A stretch of DNA of 64,000 nt from Ostreococcus lucimarinus CCE9901. Its lineage: Eukaryota; Chlorophyta; Mamiellophyceae; Mamiellales; Bathycoccaceae. The notes under the pieces were generated by a model. The model had not been told where the DNA came from, ran no database searches, and saw only the letters and a list, made by a program, of their open reading frames with translations. Both the position numbers and the translations under genes were made by a program. This document shows, piece after piece, positions 1 to 12,353 of this stretch (position 1 is the first letter of the stretch; every line of letters begins with the position of its first letter). Location of the stretch: positions 744,001 through 808,000 of the forward strand of contig NC_009355.1 in the NCBI RefSeq assembly GCF_000092065.1. Reading direction: 5' to 3'.

Positions 1-317
1 GAGCTTCATCGACGTCGGTCGACGCGCGGCGGCGGCCTCGCTGGCTGTGAGCGATAACAGAAGTCCTCGCGATCGATGTGCGCGTTGCCTGCGCGCGCGA
101 TCAGCGCCTCGGGTCGAGGCGTGCGGCGCGCACTGCGGGTGCTCGTCGCGCGAGTTTCGGTCGGTTTGCAAAAGCTCTGCGAGATATTACAAGGCGGCGA
201 GACGCATTTGGCCGTTTAAGACGGCAGAATCGCCCTGGCGCGGCTACAAAATTGCAGAAGATACATGTTGCGGGATGTACAGTCCATTTTGGGACGGATT
301 TGTGTACAGATAAACTA
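1..317. other. left-edge flank without a supportable gene
   Basis: This stretch lies between the window edge and the stop codon of the SPX gene. A forward frame stays open from the edge to about 313 and encodes a Cys- and Arg-rich sequence with no recognisable domain, so it could be the tail of a gene entering from the left or chance. TTACA at 187-191 (TGTAA on the minus strand) could be the poly(A) signal of the SPX gene. Confidence 0.4.
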
Positions 318-3300
318 TCATGGGAGCAACGTTTTTACCGTCACCGGTTGCAGACTTGTCAAAGGCGACGGTTTACGCTCCCTACGACCTCGTTGGAACT
401 GGGGGAATCCAGTCCACTTGTCGTTATTTCTCACCTTGTGAACCTGGAAAGAGTCTGGCGACGCCGGTCGCTCGAACGCATCCGCGTTGTCTGACGCGGC
501 ATCTTCATAGCTATCTCGTCGGGGACGGTACTTTGGCGATGATGGCCGAGACGAATTCGCCGAGCCATCTGTGTTGACTACGCTCTGTTGCCCTTCGTCC
601 GAAAGCCTGTACCAGTTCGATCGCATCACCATATCAAGTTCAAGCTTGCCCAGCTTCGCCGCCGCGCTCGCTGCGTCAACTGAGGGTGATACCAATGGCG
701 CAAGCGCCGGAGCCAAGTTGCCAGGATTCACAGTCGTCGCATTGAACTTCTTCGCGACGGCTGGCACGGCGTCTGTGATGATCCCGAAAACGCCGAGCTC
801 GACTTGCGTCGACGATGCAGCGACATCATCGTTACCTTCGCCGTATGTAGCGAGAAGTAAACCACTGTCTCGAACATCGGTCGCGTCGGACGGGCGCGAT
901 ATAATCGCCTTGACGTTCGACACAACGCCACACAAGCCACCTTCGAGCGCGACTTCCATCGCGGCAGCGACTGAACGTCGACGCGGGTCGACGTGATGGG
1001 GCTCGGCATCGGTCAATATCATCACTGGATATGAGCCCTGGATGGCACGCATGAGTAGAGCGGCATCTGGATCGAAAGATGAGAACACGATTCTGCGACT
1101 GGGTTGCGCCATGCAAACCGCTAGAATGGCGCGGAGTTCCGCGACCAAGCGGCGCGTTTCACAGCTGTTCTCTTCGTCGAACTTGAGCTCGATGTTGAAG
1201 CCAAGCTCTTTCGGCGTGTTTCCAAGAATCTGTGCCAAAGTTGGGATCTCATCTTCGACTTCCATGACCCACGGTTGAGGTTCAAGATCGCCGCCGAACA
1301 CGCGATAAAATGTCACCTTGTTGTCGTCTTCGTCGTAATCGTCGTCGTCTTCGTCGTCTTCGTCGTCGGTGGTTAAAGGAACTGTCTTTTCAACACCGAG
1401 GGCGTTGGACGCTCGCGCGGCGGTAGCGCGCGCGGCGCGAGACAGTTCGCGCAGATCCGCCCAGTCAATCTCTCGAACGCTAAACGACTCCAAAGGTCCG
1501 AGTCCGCGACGAATGATGACGACGTCGTCGTGCCAAGCGACGGGAACACCGTCTGCGGTCACTTGAACGTCAAACTCACACCACTCCGCGCCACCAGCAG
1601 AAGCCGCGTTGAACGATGCTAGCGTGTTTTCACGAATACCGGCGCCAGAAGCGCGATTCGCTTGTAAACCTCTGTGCCCGATGACGGCGCAACCGGCGGG
1701 TTCGAACAGTCCCGGAAGATGCGAAGGAAACGGAGTAGAACCAATGATCGGATGACTGACTCGTCGCTGCTCGAACCCTTTCTTCGTGTTCTTCAACCGA
1801 GAGTTCAACGTTGGATCTTTTGCCTGCGCCTCTCGACGTCGAAACGCCAACATGTCTTCGCCGTCCATCGCCCACTCGCGTCGCGTTGCGACGCCGAAAT
1901 GATCGAGAATGGTTGGCGCTATGTCTGTGTCGCACGGTGACGGCAATAACTCACCAGACATTTCAACTCTCGGACCACTTTCAATCAACACCCATCCCGC
2001 GCTGTGTTGCGGTAACTCGAGGAGTCCACTCACACCGTTTGAGCGAAGCTGACGACCGCCGCCGTCGCTCCAATCGTACGCGTCGAATTGGCCTTGCATC
2101 CCGGCGGGCATATCGTGACGACACGTACCGCCTGAAGGCGAGGTGATGACGACGAGCCAATCCTCTTCTCGATGCATCGACTGCCGAGCACGCAAAGCCG
2201 CGATGACTTCGGCAAGCTTACGATCGGCCGATTCGATTGCGTCCATATAAGTGTCGACGTGCGGACCGAAGCCGTGCCTGAAACCGGTGTTTTGAATGTC
2301 GCCCAAATGCAACAGGAGCATGTCAGGCGTCGTCGGTTCCGCAAGACATTTCGCAATCGCTTCACTCGCCTCTGCATCTGTGCTCACGGACGACGCCAAG
2401 AGCGATTTCGTCTCTTTACGAATGATCTTGTCCAGATCTTCAGCCTCGCCTATGGCGCACGCGCCTTTGATCCACGAGCGTGTTTCCTTCAGTCTATCAT
2501 AAATGGACGACAACGTCGCATCTTCGTCTTCATCGATGGCCTTCAACACGCTCACCGATTGCCCCGTGAGTATTGGTAGCATCGGCGAGTTCGCACTCGT
2601 CGAGCACCGCATCGCGCTCGCATTCATGTCGAGCGAGAAGCACGCGTTCTTGTTACCGCGAATAAACGATTTAAGCGTCGGCGTATTCGCGGTGAGCATG
2701 GCGTCCACGCGACATCCCGCAACAGCGACGAGTAAAACCTTTCGGAGCGTCGGCACGGGATGCTCCGGCTGCACGTCCGACGCGCTCTCATCCGACGCAG
2801 ATCCCGCGGCGGCGGGTGTCATCAACATGTCCGCGTCGAGCTCGTCCGCATCCGTGTCCAAGTCTCTGTCGTTGAAGTTGCGGATGAGCTCATCCAAATT
2901 CGAGTCCGGCTTGAACATTCGACCGTCGATCTTGCGATCTTCTTTCGCGCGACACACCGGACAGCGACCAGGGAACAACGCCACTTTGCTCGCCGGCGTC
3001 TTCATGATGGGAGACCCCGTCTCGGCAAGATTTGCGATGTCGTTTAAATTCGTCACCGAAGCCGTCGTGATGAGCGGCGTGCTCGCCGACGGCGCGCTGT
3101 TGATGATGCACTTGAAGCAAAACTTATGTCTGCACGTCGGCAACACCACAGGATTGCTCAGCACCTCCTCGCACACCGGGCATATGGAGTCTTCGAGCAC
3201 CTTTGCCGACTTCGTCGGCGCCGCGTGCACGGCGAGCATTTCGGTCCGAGTCACCAACTTTGCCAACCCGAGCGAATAAAACATCGGCGACTCGCTCAGA

Positions 3301-3713
3301 ATGCTCACCGCATTTTCGCTACGGTTGCAATTCTTGTTAAATTTCTTCACCGCCTTGACGACGGCGGTATAATTCAACACCACAAACTCTCTCAACTCGC
3401 TCAACTCGGGATAAAACTCGCGCACGAGCGTCTTCTTCGCCCTTCGCAACGCCGTCGCGTCCACGCTATCGCTCCGAATGTCCGTCTCCAGCGCATCCAA
3501 CCTCTCCCTCAGCGCGCGCTCTTTCGTCGCGTAGAACCCATTCGCCTTGACGATCTCATCTCGCAGCGCGTTCAAAAACCTCCGCGCGCCCTCCTCGCCG
3601 TCCGCCCCGTCCTTGGCCTCGTACACCACCCTCTTCAGCGCGCGATAATCGATGTAATGCGCCGCCCACGACGGGAACGCCTCGCTCTCGAGCCTTCGCG
3701 CGAACTTCACCAT
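318..3713 (-). CDS. SPX-RING-phosphatase-like-GDPD four-domain fusion protein
   Basis: Predicted 1,131-residue protein. Residues 1-150 form an SPX domain (starts MVKFARRLESEAFPSW, with a Lys/Arg-rich helix KAVKKFNKN), the known sensor of inositol (pyro)phosphates. Residues about 178-258 form a C3HC4 RING (CPVC, CRHKFCFKC, CPVC) with a long insert before the last pair, as in plant NLA-type SPX-RING E3 ligases. Residues about 324-620 resemble the alkaline-phosphatase/phosphodiesterase superfamily (strand VLLVAVAGC, later HLGDIQNTGFRHG). Residues about 675-1010 are a glycerophosphodiester phosphodiesterase domain (IGHRG, ENT, HDD, IELK) interrupted by an acidic DDED linker near 780-800. The tail is Ser/Pro-rich. 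The start is the first ATG after a CG-rich promoter. Inference: phosphate-status sensing coupled to ubiquitination and glycerophosphodiester phosphate recovery. No transmembrane segment is evident. SPX, RING and GDPD are secure; the middle domain is a fold-level guess. Confidence 0.88.
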   Translation of the reverse strand: MVKFARRLESEAFPSWAAHYIDYRALKRVVYEAKDGADGEEGARRFLNALRDEIVKANGFYATKERALRERLDALETDIRSDSVDATALRRAKKTLVREFYPELSELREFVVLNYTAVVKAVKKFNKNCNRSENAVSILSESPMFYSLGLAKLVTRTEMLAVHAAPTKSAKVLEDSICPVCEEVLSNPVVLPTCRHKFCFKCIINSAPSASTPLITTASVTNLNDIANLAETGSPIMKTPASKVALFPGRCPVCRAKEDRKIDGRMFKPDSNLDELIRNFNDRDLDTDADELDADMLMTPAAAGSASDESASDVQPEHPVPTLRKVLLVAVAGCRVDAMLTANTPTLKSFIRGNKNACFSLDMNASAMRCSTSANSPMLPILTGQSVSVLKAIDEDEDATLSSIYDRLKETRSWIKGACAIGEAEDLDKIIRKETKSLLASSVSTDAEASEAIAKCLAEPTTPDMLLLHLGDIQNTGFRHGFGPHVDTYMDAIESADRKLAEVIAALRARQSMHREEDWLVVITSPSGGTCRHDMPAGMQGQFDAYDWSDGGGRQLRSNGVSGLLELPQHSAGWVLIESGPRVEMSGELLPSPCDTDIAPTILDHFGVATRREWAMDGEDMLAFRRREAQAKDPTLNSRLKNTKKGFEQRRVSHPIIGSTPFPSHLPGLFEPAGCAVIGHRGLQANRASGAGIRENTLASFNAASAGGAEWCEFDVQVTADGVPVAWHDDVVIIRRGLGPLESFSVREIDWADLRELSRAARATAARASNALGVEKTVPLTTDDEDDEDDDDYDEDDNKVTFYRVFGGDLEPQPWVMEVEDEIPTLAQILGNTPKELGFNIELKFDEENSCETRRLVAELRAILAVCMAQPSRRIVFSSFDPDAALLMRAIQGSYPVMILTDAEPHHVDPRRRSVAAAMEVALEGGLCGVVSNVKAIISRPSDATDVRDSGLLLATYGEGNDDVAASSTQVELGVFGIITDAVPAVAKKFNATTVNPGNLAPALAPLVSPSVDAASAAAKLGKLELDMVMRSNWYRLSDEGQQSVVNTDGSANSSRPSSPKYRPRRDSYEDAASDNADAFERPASPDSFQVHKVRNNDKWTGFPQFQRGRRERKPSPLTSLQPVTVKTLLP

Positions 3714-4210
3714 CCCTCTCGCCGAGCGCCGTCGTCCCTCGCGTCGTCGTCCTCGCGCGCGCGCTCAAAACGCGTCGCCGCGCGTCCCTCGAACGTTCGT
3801 CCTCGCCGTCGTCCCGTCGCCGTCGCGTCGCGTCGCGTCGCGCGTCGCGTCGCGTCGCGCGTCGCCGCGCCGTCGTCCGAGCCTCCGCGCGCGCGCGCGT
3901 TCGCCCGCGCGACGCGCGCGCGTCGCGTCCGCGTCTGCCGCGCGCGACGCGCGACGGTCGTCGCGCCCACGGCGCATGTGCCGTCCCGCGCGAACTCGTA
4001 CATGTGCGCTGACTGTTTACGCACACGCGACCGACCGCACGACCGCGCGGATTTTCCACGCGGCGTCGCGACGTCGCGACGTCGCGACGCCGGCGCGCAG
4101 ACGAGGGACGGCGCGACGACGCGACGGGACGACGACGACGGCGATGACGACGACGGCGACGACACGGCGCGAGGGACGACGACGGGCGCGGACGCACGAC
4201 GCGGACGCGG
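3714..4210. other. CG-rich divergent intergenic region
   Basis: About 500 bp between the SPX start and the rhodanese-like frame. It is dominated by CGTCG/CGCGTCGCGTCG and CGACGACG low-complexity runs, which hold Arg-rich open frames on both strands that look like base-composition artefacts. It presumably carries both promoters and could hide a 5' exon of the rhodanese-like gene. I found no clear TATA box. Confidence 0.5.
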
Positions 4211-4513
4211 ATGGATGGCGCGGACGCGGATGACGCGGATGGCTCGAAAGATGCGAAATCGATGGTGATGGACGACGTCGGGGGGTGTCGCGCGGTGAGA
4301 GCGAAGGAGATTCTCGAGGCGAGCGGGTTTAAGCGCGTCGTCATCGTGCGAGGCGGCGCGAACGCGTGGAAGAGCGCGTGGGATTCGAACACGCGTCGCC
4401 GACAGCTTCCGGGCTCGTTCAGTCGCGGGTTCGACAATCCCATGTTTGCCGACAGTAACGTCGTCGCGGAAGAGTTCGGGGCGTCATCGGATGACACCGT
4501 GTGGATCGTGTGA
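4211..4513 (+). CDS. C-terminal half of a rhodanese-like domain (partial or unspliced gene)
   Basis: The 100-residue frame contains the second half of a rhodanese fold: a helix with the pattern GGCRAVRAKEILEASGF, the strand RVVIV, and the RGGANAW motif that closes rhodanese domains. The first half, including the usual D.R and GHI.GA motifs, is absent, and no Cys sits at the normal start of the active-site loop. Either a 5' exon is missing from this model or the gene is a decayed fragment. ATG codons at 4211 and 4262 are both possible starts. It ends 64 bp before the convergent stop of the TRIP4-like gene. Function is not assignable beyond the fold. Confidence 0.5.
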   Translation: MDGADADDADGSKDAKSMVMDDVGGCRAVRAKEILEASGFKRVVIVRGGANAWKSAWDSNTRRRQLPGSFSRGFDNPMFADSNVVAEEFGASSDDTVWIV

Positions 4514-4577
4514 ACGGTTCGCTAGACGCTACATTTTCTAATGCTAACGTTAGTACAATTTCTAGTCGCGCGAAACG

Positions 4578-6017
4578 CTACGAGACTTGCGAAAACCCGA
4601 GATCGTTGAGCTCTTCCCAAACGCTTTCAAACGGATCGTCGTCCAGAACGCGCGAAGATTCGCCGGCGCGCCGCGCGAAGGCGTCGTTTTTCTTCGATGC
4701 CGCGCCTTTGTTCTGCCCGCCAGACACCGGCGCCGGGGACGCCGCGGCGAGGAACGACGGTCGCGCCGAAACTCTAGGATCAACGAAGACGCGACGCTCG
4801 AGCTCGCGAGCAGTCTCGGCAGCTGATGCGGCGGCGCCACCACCGCCCTGAGCGTACTCTTCGTTTGTCGCCAGCGCGGCGCGGATGGCTTTCGCGGCGG
4901 CGAGCGCGGAGTCTGAAGCGCGATCGTCGCTCGTCGCCGTCGATTCGGCGTCGTCCTCCGCGGCCGGGGCGACGACTTTACGACCGACGAGGTCGAGTGT
5001 CCACGTCGTTCGTGCCTTACGCTTAGCTTCCTCCTCAGCCTCAGCCATTTCCTTCGCCTGCCTCTTTAGCTCTTCGCGTTCGGTCTCATCGAGCCAGGCG
5101 TTACCGTCGATTTCGTACCACTCGGACTGGTCGTCGATCACCGTCGTGCGCTTGGCGCTCGTTTGGTCGAAATGTACCAAACGATCTTTCGCCGCAACCG
5201 CCGCGGCGGTGGCCGCATCACCATCCGCCCGAGCGTCACTCGTGACTGTTCCCAAAGAAATTTTGCTCAGCTCTTCGAACACGTCTCGCGCCGCCGCCTC
5301 AGCTGTCGGCTTCGCGCCGCCGTCTCCCGCGTCCCCGCCGCGAAATCGCGTCACGCCGTCCGCGAGCATCACTTCCACGTACGCCCCACAAAACGTACAC
5401 CGCGCGCTACCCTCTAAAAATGCGAGCGCCGTTTGCGAAAGTACGCCGTCTTTCGCGCGTAAATCAAAAATTTTCCCGCACGCCAGACAGTTTACGCACG
5501 ACTTGGCCAAGTCCCCGGGCGCGAGCTCGTCCCCCGGTCGAATCGCGCGCTCACCTCGCGACGGCCCGCGCCGCGCTTTCAAAGGCTTTTCGACGAATCG
5601 CAGCGCCTTCGATTCCCGAGCGTGCGCGCGCTCGCGCGACGACTTGCCCGCTTTCGCGTTCGCGCCGGCGCCGTCTCGACTCGCCGCCGCCGTCGTCGTC
5701 GTCGTCGTCCCCACCGTCGCCCCATCGCCCGCTCGCGCGTCGTCGTCGCGCGTCGACCCGCTCGCGAACGCCGGCTCGCGCGCGCGCCCCCCCGCCGCGC
5801 CCTCGGGCGCGCGCGGCGCCCACGCGTCCGCGAGCGTCTCCATGGTTTCGCCGTCGAGCTCGCCCAAAAACGACCCGAGCGTCTCGCGCACGCCCGCGCG
5901 ATCGCCCCGCAAGCCGTCGAGCGACGCGCACACGCCCTCGAGCATCCACTCCTCCGCGTCGGCGTACGCTTCGCGCAGCGCGGCGAGCTCGGCGGACGAC
6001 ATGCTCGCGAGCGGCAT
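4578..6017 (-). CDS. TRIP4: TRIP4/ASC-1-like C2HC5 zinc-finger protein
   Basis: A 479-residue homologue of activating signal cointegrator 1, the TRIP4 subunit of the ASCC complex that acts in transcription coactivation and in helicase-driven ribosome disassembly. Visible landmarks are the zinc finger at about 172-210 (NCLACGKIFDLR then CTFCGAYV), the family block near 280-305 (RLVHFDQTSAKRTTVIDDQSEW, followed by an N.WL element) and the motif TLDLVGRKV near 340. The N-terminal 60 residues are a small helical region and 60-140 is low-complexity. The C-terminal ASCH domain of the animal protein is absent. The start codon lies only 11 bp from the divergent taxilin start; a second Met at residue 6 is possible. 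Confidence 0.82.
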   Translation of the reverse strand: MPLASMSSAELAALREAYADAEEWMLEGVCASLDGLRGDRAGVRETLGSFLGELDGETMETLADAWAPRAPEGAAGGRAREPAFASGSTRDDDARAGDGATVGTTTTTTAAASRDGAGANAKAGKSSRERAHARESKALRFVEKPLKARRGPSRGERAIRPGDELAPGDLAKSCVNCLACGKIFDLRAKDGVLSQTALAFLEGSARCTFCGAYVEVMLADGVTRFRGGDAGDGGAKPTAEAAARDVFEELSKISLGTVTSDARADGDAATAAAVAAKDRLVHFDQTSAKRTTVIDDQSEWYEIDGNAWLDETEREELKRQAKEMAEAEEEAKRKARTTWTLDLVGRKVVAPAAEDDAESTATSDDRASDSALAAAKAIRAALATNEEYAQGGGGAAASAAETARELERRVFVDPRVSARPSFLAAASPAPVSGGQNKGAASKKNDAFARRAGESSRVLDDDPFESVWEELNDLGFSQVS

Positions 6018-6028
6018 AGACTGACGCG

Positions 6029-6844
6029 ATGCCGCGCGACGACGCGAAAGAAAACGTCGGCGTCGTCGACGCGGACGTCAGGGCGAACGCCAAGGCGCTG
6101 AACGCCGCGCGCGCGGACGCCGTGGCGCTGGCGACGGAGCTCGGCGCGACGGTCGAACGCAATCAAACGCTCGAGCGTTTGGCGCGCGAATTGCGACGAC
6201 GAAACGAAGAGCTCGAGCGCGCGAACGCGACGCTGGTGAAAACCATCGATGATGATTTAGTCGCCGTGCGCGAACGAGCGGAGGCGCAGGACGCGATGCG
6301 CGAGCGGGCGGTGTCCGAGCTCGCGCTGTACGAAGAGAGACAAAGTCTTTTGGAGACGAGTTGCGCGACGCACGAGCAGCGCGCGGCGCGGACGATGGAA
6401 GCGATGGCGAAGATGGAGGAACTGTGCGACGCGAGGGTGAAGATTATGGAAGAGCGCCAGCGCGCTCTGGAGCTGGAGCTGGAGGAGGCGCGAGTGGAGA
6501 TTGCGAAGCGACTCGAACGCGAAATAGAGCTGACGAAGGAGTTGAAGACGTTCGGTGACAAATTTGACGAGTTCCGAGAGGCGGTGAAGACGAACGAGTC
6601 GACGTATGACACTCTTCACGAGGAACTGGCACGGGCGAGGAACGAAGCGCTCTCGATTGAGAAGGCGAAGTTGGAGGCGCAGTTGATGAAGAAAAAATCA
6701 GACGCGGCGTTGATCGAACTCGTCGAAGAGCGCAACGCGCTGCGAGACAGAGTGGTTCGCTTAGAGAAACAGAATACTAGCTTAGAGGGATTGTCGCGAT
6801 CGTTGACTGAGCGTCTGAAAGTTGACGAAGAAGCGCGCGGGTGA
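6029..6844 (+). CDS. TXLN: taxilin-family coiled-coil protein
   Basis: A 271-residue, almost wholly coiled-coil protein. Taxilin hallmarks are an early LERLARELRRRNEEL block (family LE.LCRELQ..N), a central KFDEFREAVKTNESTYDTLHEEL block (family KF.EFQ.TL.KSNE.F..FK.EM), and a final TSLEGLSRSLTERLK (family LE.LCRALQ.ER). Taxilins bind syntaxins and the nascent-polypeptide complex and are linked to vesicle traffic. This copy is shorter than animal taxilins (roughly 350-550 residues) because it lacks the long N-terminal region. It shares an 11-bp start-to-start interval with the TRIP4-like gene, so the two may use one bidirectional promoter. Confidence 0.8.
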   Translation: MPRDDAKENVGVVDADVRANAKALNAARADAVALATELGATVERNQTLERLARELRRRNEELERANATLVKTIDDDLVAVRERAEAQDAMRERAVSELALYEERQSLLETSCATHEQRAARTMEAMAKMEELCDARVKIMEERQRALELELEEARVEIAKRLEREIELTKELKTFGDKFDEFREAVKTNESTYDTLHEELARARNEALSIEKAKLEAQLMKKKSDAALIELVEERNALRDRVVRLEKQNTSLEGLSRSLTERLKVDEEARG

Positions 6845-7059
6845 CGAGAAGGGGATTTGTATTTTTATAACAAACGCTGCTGCACTATTTGAACAAGCGA
6901 GCGCGCCCGCGCGACTTATTTTTGTACGATCTACTACCGCTCTTCCCAACGAACCTACGGATCCTTCGATCGTGGAGCATCCTTCTTTAAACACTCGCCG
7001 TTTGATATAGATGAACACGCGACGGGTCTTGGTAACGACGACGAGGGCACAGCCGGCGC

Positions 7060-9821
<2,762 letters not shown>

Positions 9822-9903
9822 TTGACGCGCGCGCATTAGCTATCGATGTGTGTCAATGTATGACAGAAATTCGTATTAACATGCCGTTAAAGACGTTCGC
9901 CGC

Positions 9904-12267
9904 CTACTTAGCCGAGACCCCCCACGACGCCTTCTTGCCGTCCGGAATGCTGAGCAAAACCATGGGCGTGTCCATGTTCACGTACACGCGATCGACGACG
10001 TAATAGCCCTTGCGTTCGATTTGAATGACGGTACCTCTGTTGTAAGCGCGCAAGTTTCCATCACCCTTCGCCATCGTGACGACCTCGGTGGTCGGGTTGA
10101 CGATGTCCTTGAACTCGTCAGACTCTTCTGGTTTTTTCTTCGTAATCATGTAGTCATAGTCCTTCAACTCGACCGGCACGAGCTCGTTCCAGTTCGCCAA
10201 CCAAGTCATCTTTAACTTGGTCGTCTTCACGTCGCCTTCCGGATTGATTTCGCAATCCATGGATTTTACGACGTCGCCCTCCTTGACGATGTTTTTGAAA
10301 AACGCGTTGCCCCAGCCCATCAACGTGCACTCCTCGCCCTCGCTAATGGCGCGCGCATCGGCTTGCTCGATGATGACTTCGTTCATGCGCAACACGACCT
10401 TGATGCCCAAATCTGGGTTCTTTTTGTGTTTCGGAGTCGTGAACCATTCTTCTCCCTCGGGTCCGTTGAGCACCTTGACGACTACGGCGTCGGCGTTGTC
10501 GATGCACACGTGGCGCGGGGCGATCGGATCGATGATCTTCTTATTCATCGCCCAGATTTTTGTCCACTCCATCAGGTTGTTATTCTTACTCGCACCCTGC
10601 GAAAGCATGAACTCCTTGAGCGCTTCGACTTGCATACCTCGACGAACGACGCCTTGCACCGTCGGGAAACGCGGATCGTCCCATCCAGTCGCGTGCTTGT
10701 TATCGACGAACCACTGAAGCTTACGCTTGGACAACGTGGTGTACTCCAAGTTCAATCGACTGTACTCCCAAATGTGCACCTTGCGCATTCCCATCGCTTC
10801 TTGAATCCACTTGTACTGATCTTCGCGATCGGCGTACTCTGAGGTGCGAAGCGCGTGCGTCACGCCTTCGTGCGCATCGACGAAAGGGCACGCGCAGTCA
10901 TAGGTCGGATAGACCTTATATTTCGTTCCCGTACGGTGATGCGGGGTCTCGACGTTGCATCTGAAAGCGACGGGATCGCGCATGCAGCCATTGTTGCTGG
11001 ACATGTCGATTTTGAAGCGCGCGGCGCACTCCGCGCCCTCCTTGGAGCCCGCCTTCATCTCCTTCCAAAGTCGCAAGTTTTCCTCGACGCTCTGGCTTCT
11101 GCACTTGGACTCGATCTTCTGCATACGCTCCGTACGCATGGTGTCGACGTCCGTGGTATCGATGTACATCTTGCCCTCTTTGATGAGTTTTTCGCCCATC
11201 TTGAGAATGGCGTCGAAGGAGTCTGACGTGTACGTGACGACGTCCGGATCCAGACCCAAAGTCGCGATGTCGCGCATGATACCATCGACAAAGTCGACGT
11301 TCTCTTTGTCCGGATTCGTGTCGTCGAAACGAACTATGAGCTTACCTTTGTATCGTCGAGCGAAGTAATGGTTGAGCAGCGCCGCCTTGGCGTGGCCAAT
11401 GTGCAAAATTCCGCTCGGTTCCGGGGGAAATCTCGTGACGACTTTCCCCTCCTCCGCTCCCGGAAGATCGACCTCGAACGAACCTGATGTCTTTGCACCG
11501 ACAACCTTACCGGTATCCGACACCGTCGTCGCCTTCTTGCTGAGAATCGGATTCCCCGCGTTTGCCGCAGCCACGACCGCTTGCGTTTCGGCGTCCGCGT
11601 TCATCGTAGCCAACCATCTCGCGAGGTTCCCGCACTTCCCTTTCTTCTCCACCACCGCCCACTGTCGATTCGTCGTAAACTCCGCCCAAAGCGCCAAATC
11701 CGCGAGCGTCACGTCGTGCCCGACGAGATACGTCCGCGTGGCGAGGTATTCGTTCACGCCCTCGCACTGCTTCTCGAACCCGCCCCCGGGCGCCAAGCTT
11801 CGGCATCTCGTCAGCCACTCAAACACCTCCTCCCGCGCCGCCGATCCCGCGCCGAGCAACCCCGTGCCCTCGCACGCGTCCTCCAACGCCTCCAACGCGT
11901 CGATCGCGCCCGAGACGTCCACTTTCCCATCCTTCGTCGTCGTCCGCGCCTCCGCCGGCGCCGTCTTGACCTGCTCGCCGCACGTCGTCTTCACCCCGAT
12001 CTTCGCGCACGCCGCCAGAAACGCCAGCGGCGCCCCGAACGGTCGGAACGCGACGTCCACGTCCGAGTTCGCCGCGATCTGCGTCGCTCGCTTCGTTCGC
12101 GTCGCGATCGTCAAGGTTTCGACGCGCTCCGCCGCGTCCGCCGCCGCATCCATCGCGCGCGCCGTCGTCGCGTCCGTCGCGTCCGTCGCGTCCGTCGCGC
12201 GCGCCGTCGTCGCGGTCGCGTCCGCGGTCGCGTCCGCGGTCGCGGGCTTGGACTCTTCGCCGCCCAT
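9904..12267 (-). CDS. cytosolic-type glutamyl-tRNA synthetase
   Basis: A 787-residue class I aminoacyl-tRNA synthetase of the archaeal/eukaryotic GluRS branch, which charges tRNA-Glu. The catalytic core shows RFPPEPSGILHIGHAKAALL (HIGH motif near 290), RFDDTNP, and LSKRKL near 512 in place of KMSKS; the C-terminal half is the beta-barrel anticodon-binding region. The first 250 residues hold an Ala/Thr/Asp-rich stretch with tandem DAT repeats followed by a GST-like domain (YLVGHDVTLADLALWAEF), typical of eukaryotic GluRS. The start chosen is MGGEESK at 12267; an upstream in-frame ATG at 12342 adds only Arg-rich sequence. The divergent pheophytinase gene starts 86 bp away. Confidence 0.95.
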   Translation of the reverse strand: MGGEESKPATADATADATATTARATDATDATDATTARAMDAAADAAERVETLTIATRTKRATQIAANSDVDVAFRPFGAPLAFLAACAKIGVKTTCGEQVKTAPAEARTTTKDGKVDVSGAIDALEALEDACEGTGLLGAGSAAREEVFEWLTRCRSLAPGGGFEKQCEGVNEYLATRTYLVGHDVTLADLALWAEFTTNRQWAVVEKKGKCGNLARWLATMNADAETQAVVAAANAGNPILSKKATTVSDTGKVVGAKTSGSFEVDLPGAEEGKVVTRFPPEPSGILHIGHAKAALLNHYFARRYKGKLIVRFDDTNPDKENVDFVDGIMRDIATLGLDPDVVTYTSDSFDAILKMGEKLIKEGKMYIDTTDVDTMRTERMQKIESKCRSQSVEENLRLWKEMKAGSKEGAECAARFKIDMSSNNGCMRDPVAFRCNVETPHHRTGTKYKVYPTYDCACPFVDAHEGVTHALRTSEYADREDQYKWIQEAMGMRKVHIWEYSRLNLEYTTLSKRKLQWFVDNKHATGWDDPRFPTVQGVVRRGMQVEALKEFMLSQGASKNNNLMEWTKIWAMNKKIIDPIAPRHVCIDNADAVVVKVLNGPEGEEWFTTPKHKKNPDLGIKVVLRMNEVIIEQADARAISEGEECTLMGWGNAFFKNIVKEGDVVKSMDCEINPEGDVKTTKLKMTWLANWNELVPVELKDYDYMITKKKPEESDEFKDIVNPTTEVVTMAKGDGNLRAYNRGTVIQIERKGYYVVDRVYVNMDTPMVLLSIPDGKKASWGVSAK

Positions 12268-12353
12268 GTCGCGCGCGCGGCGTCGCGTCGCGTCGGCGCG
12301 TCGCGAAGTCGCGATCGACGCGACGCGACGCCGCGTTCGCACACGCGCGCGCG

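Noticed and set aside
4885-6024. 379-codon plus-strand frame over the TRIP4-like gene
   Set aside because: Same GC-driven antisense effect; the sequence is low-complexity Ser/Ala/Arg, whereas the minus strand has a zinc finger and TRIP4 motifs.
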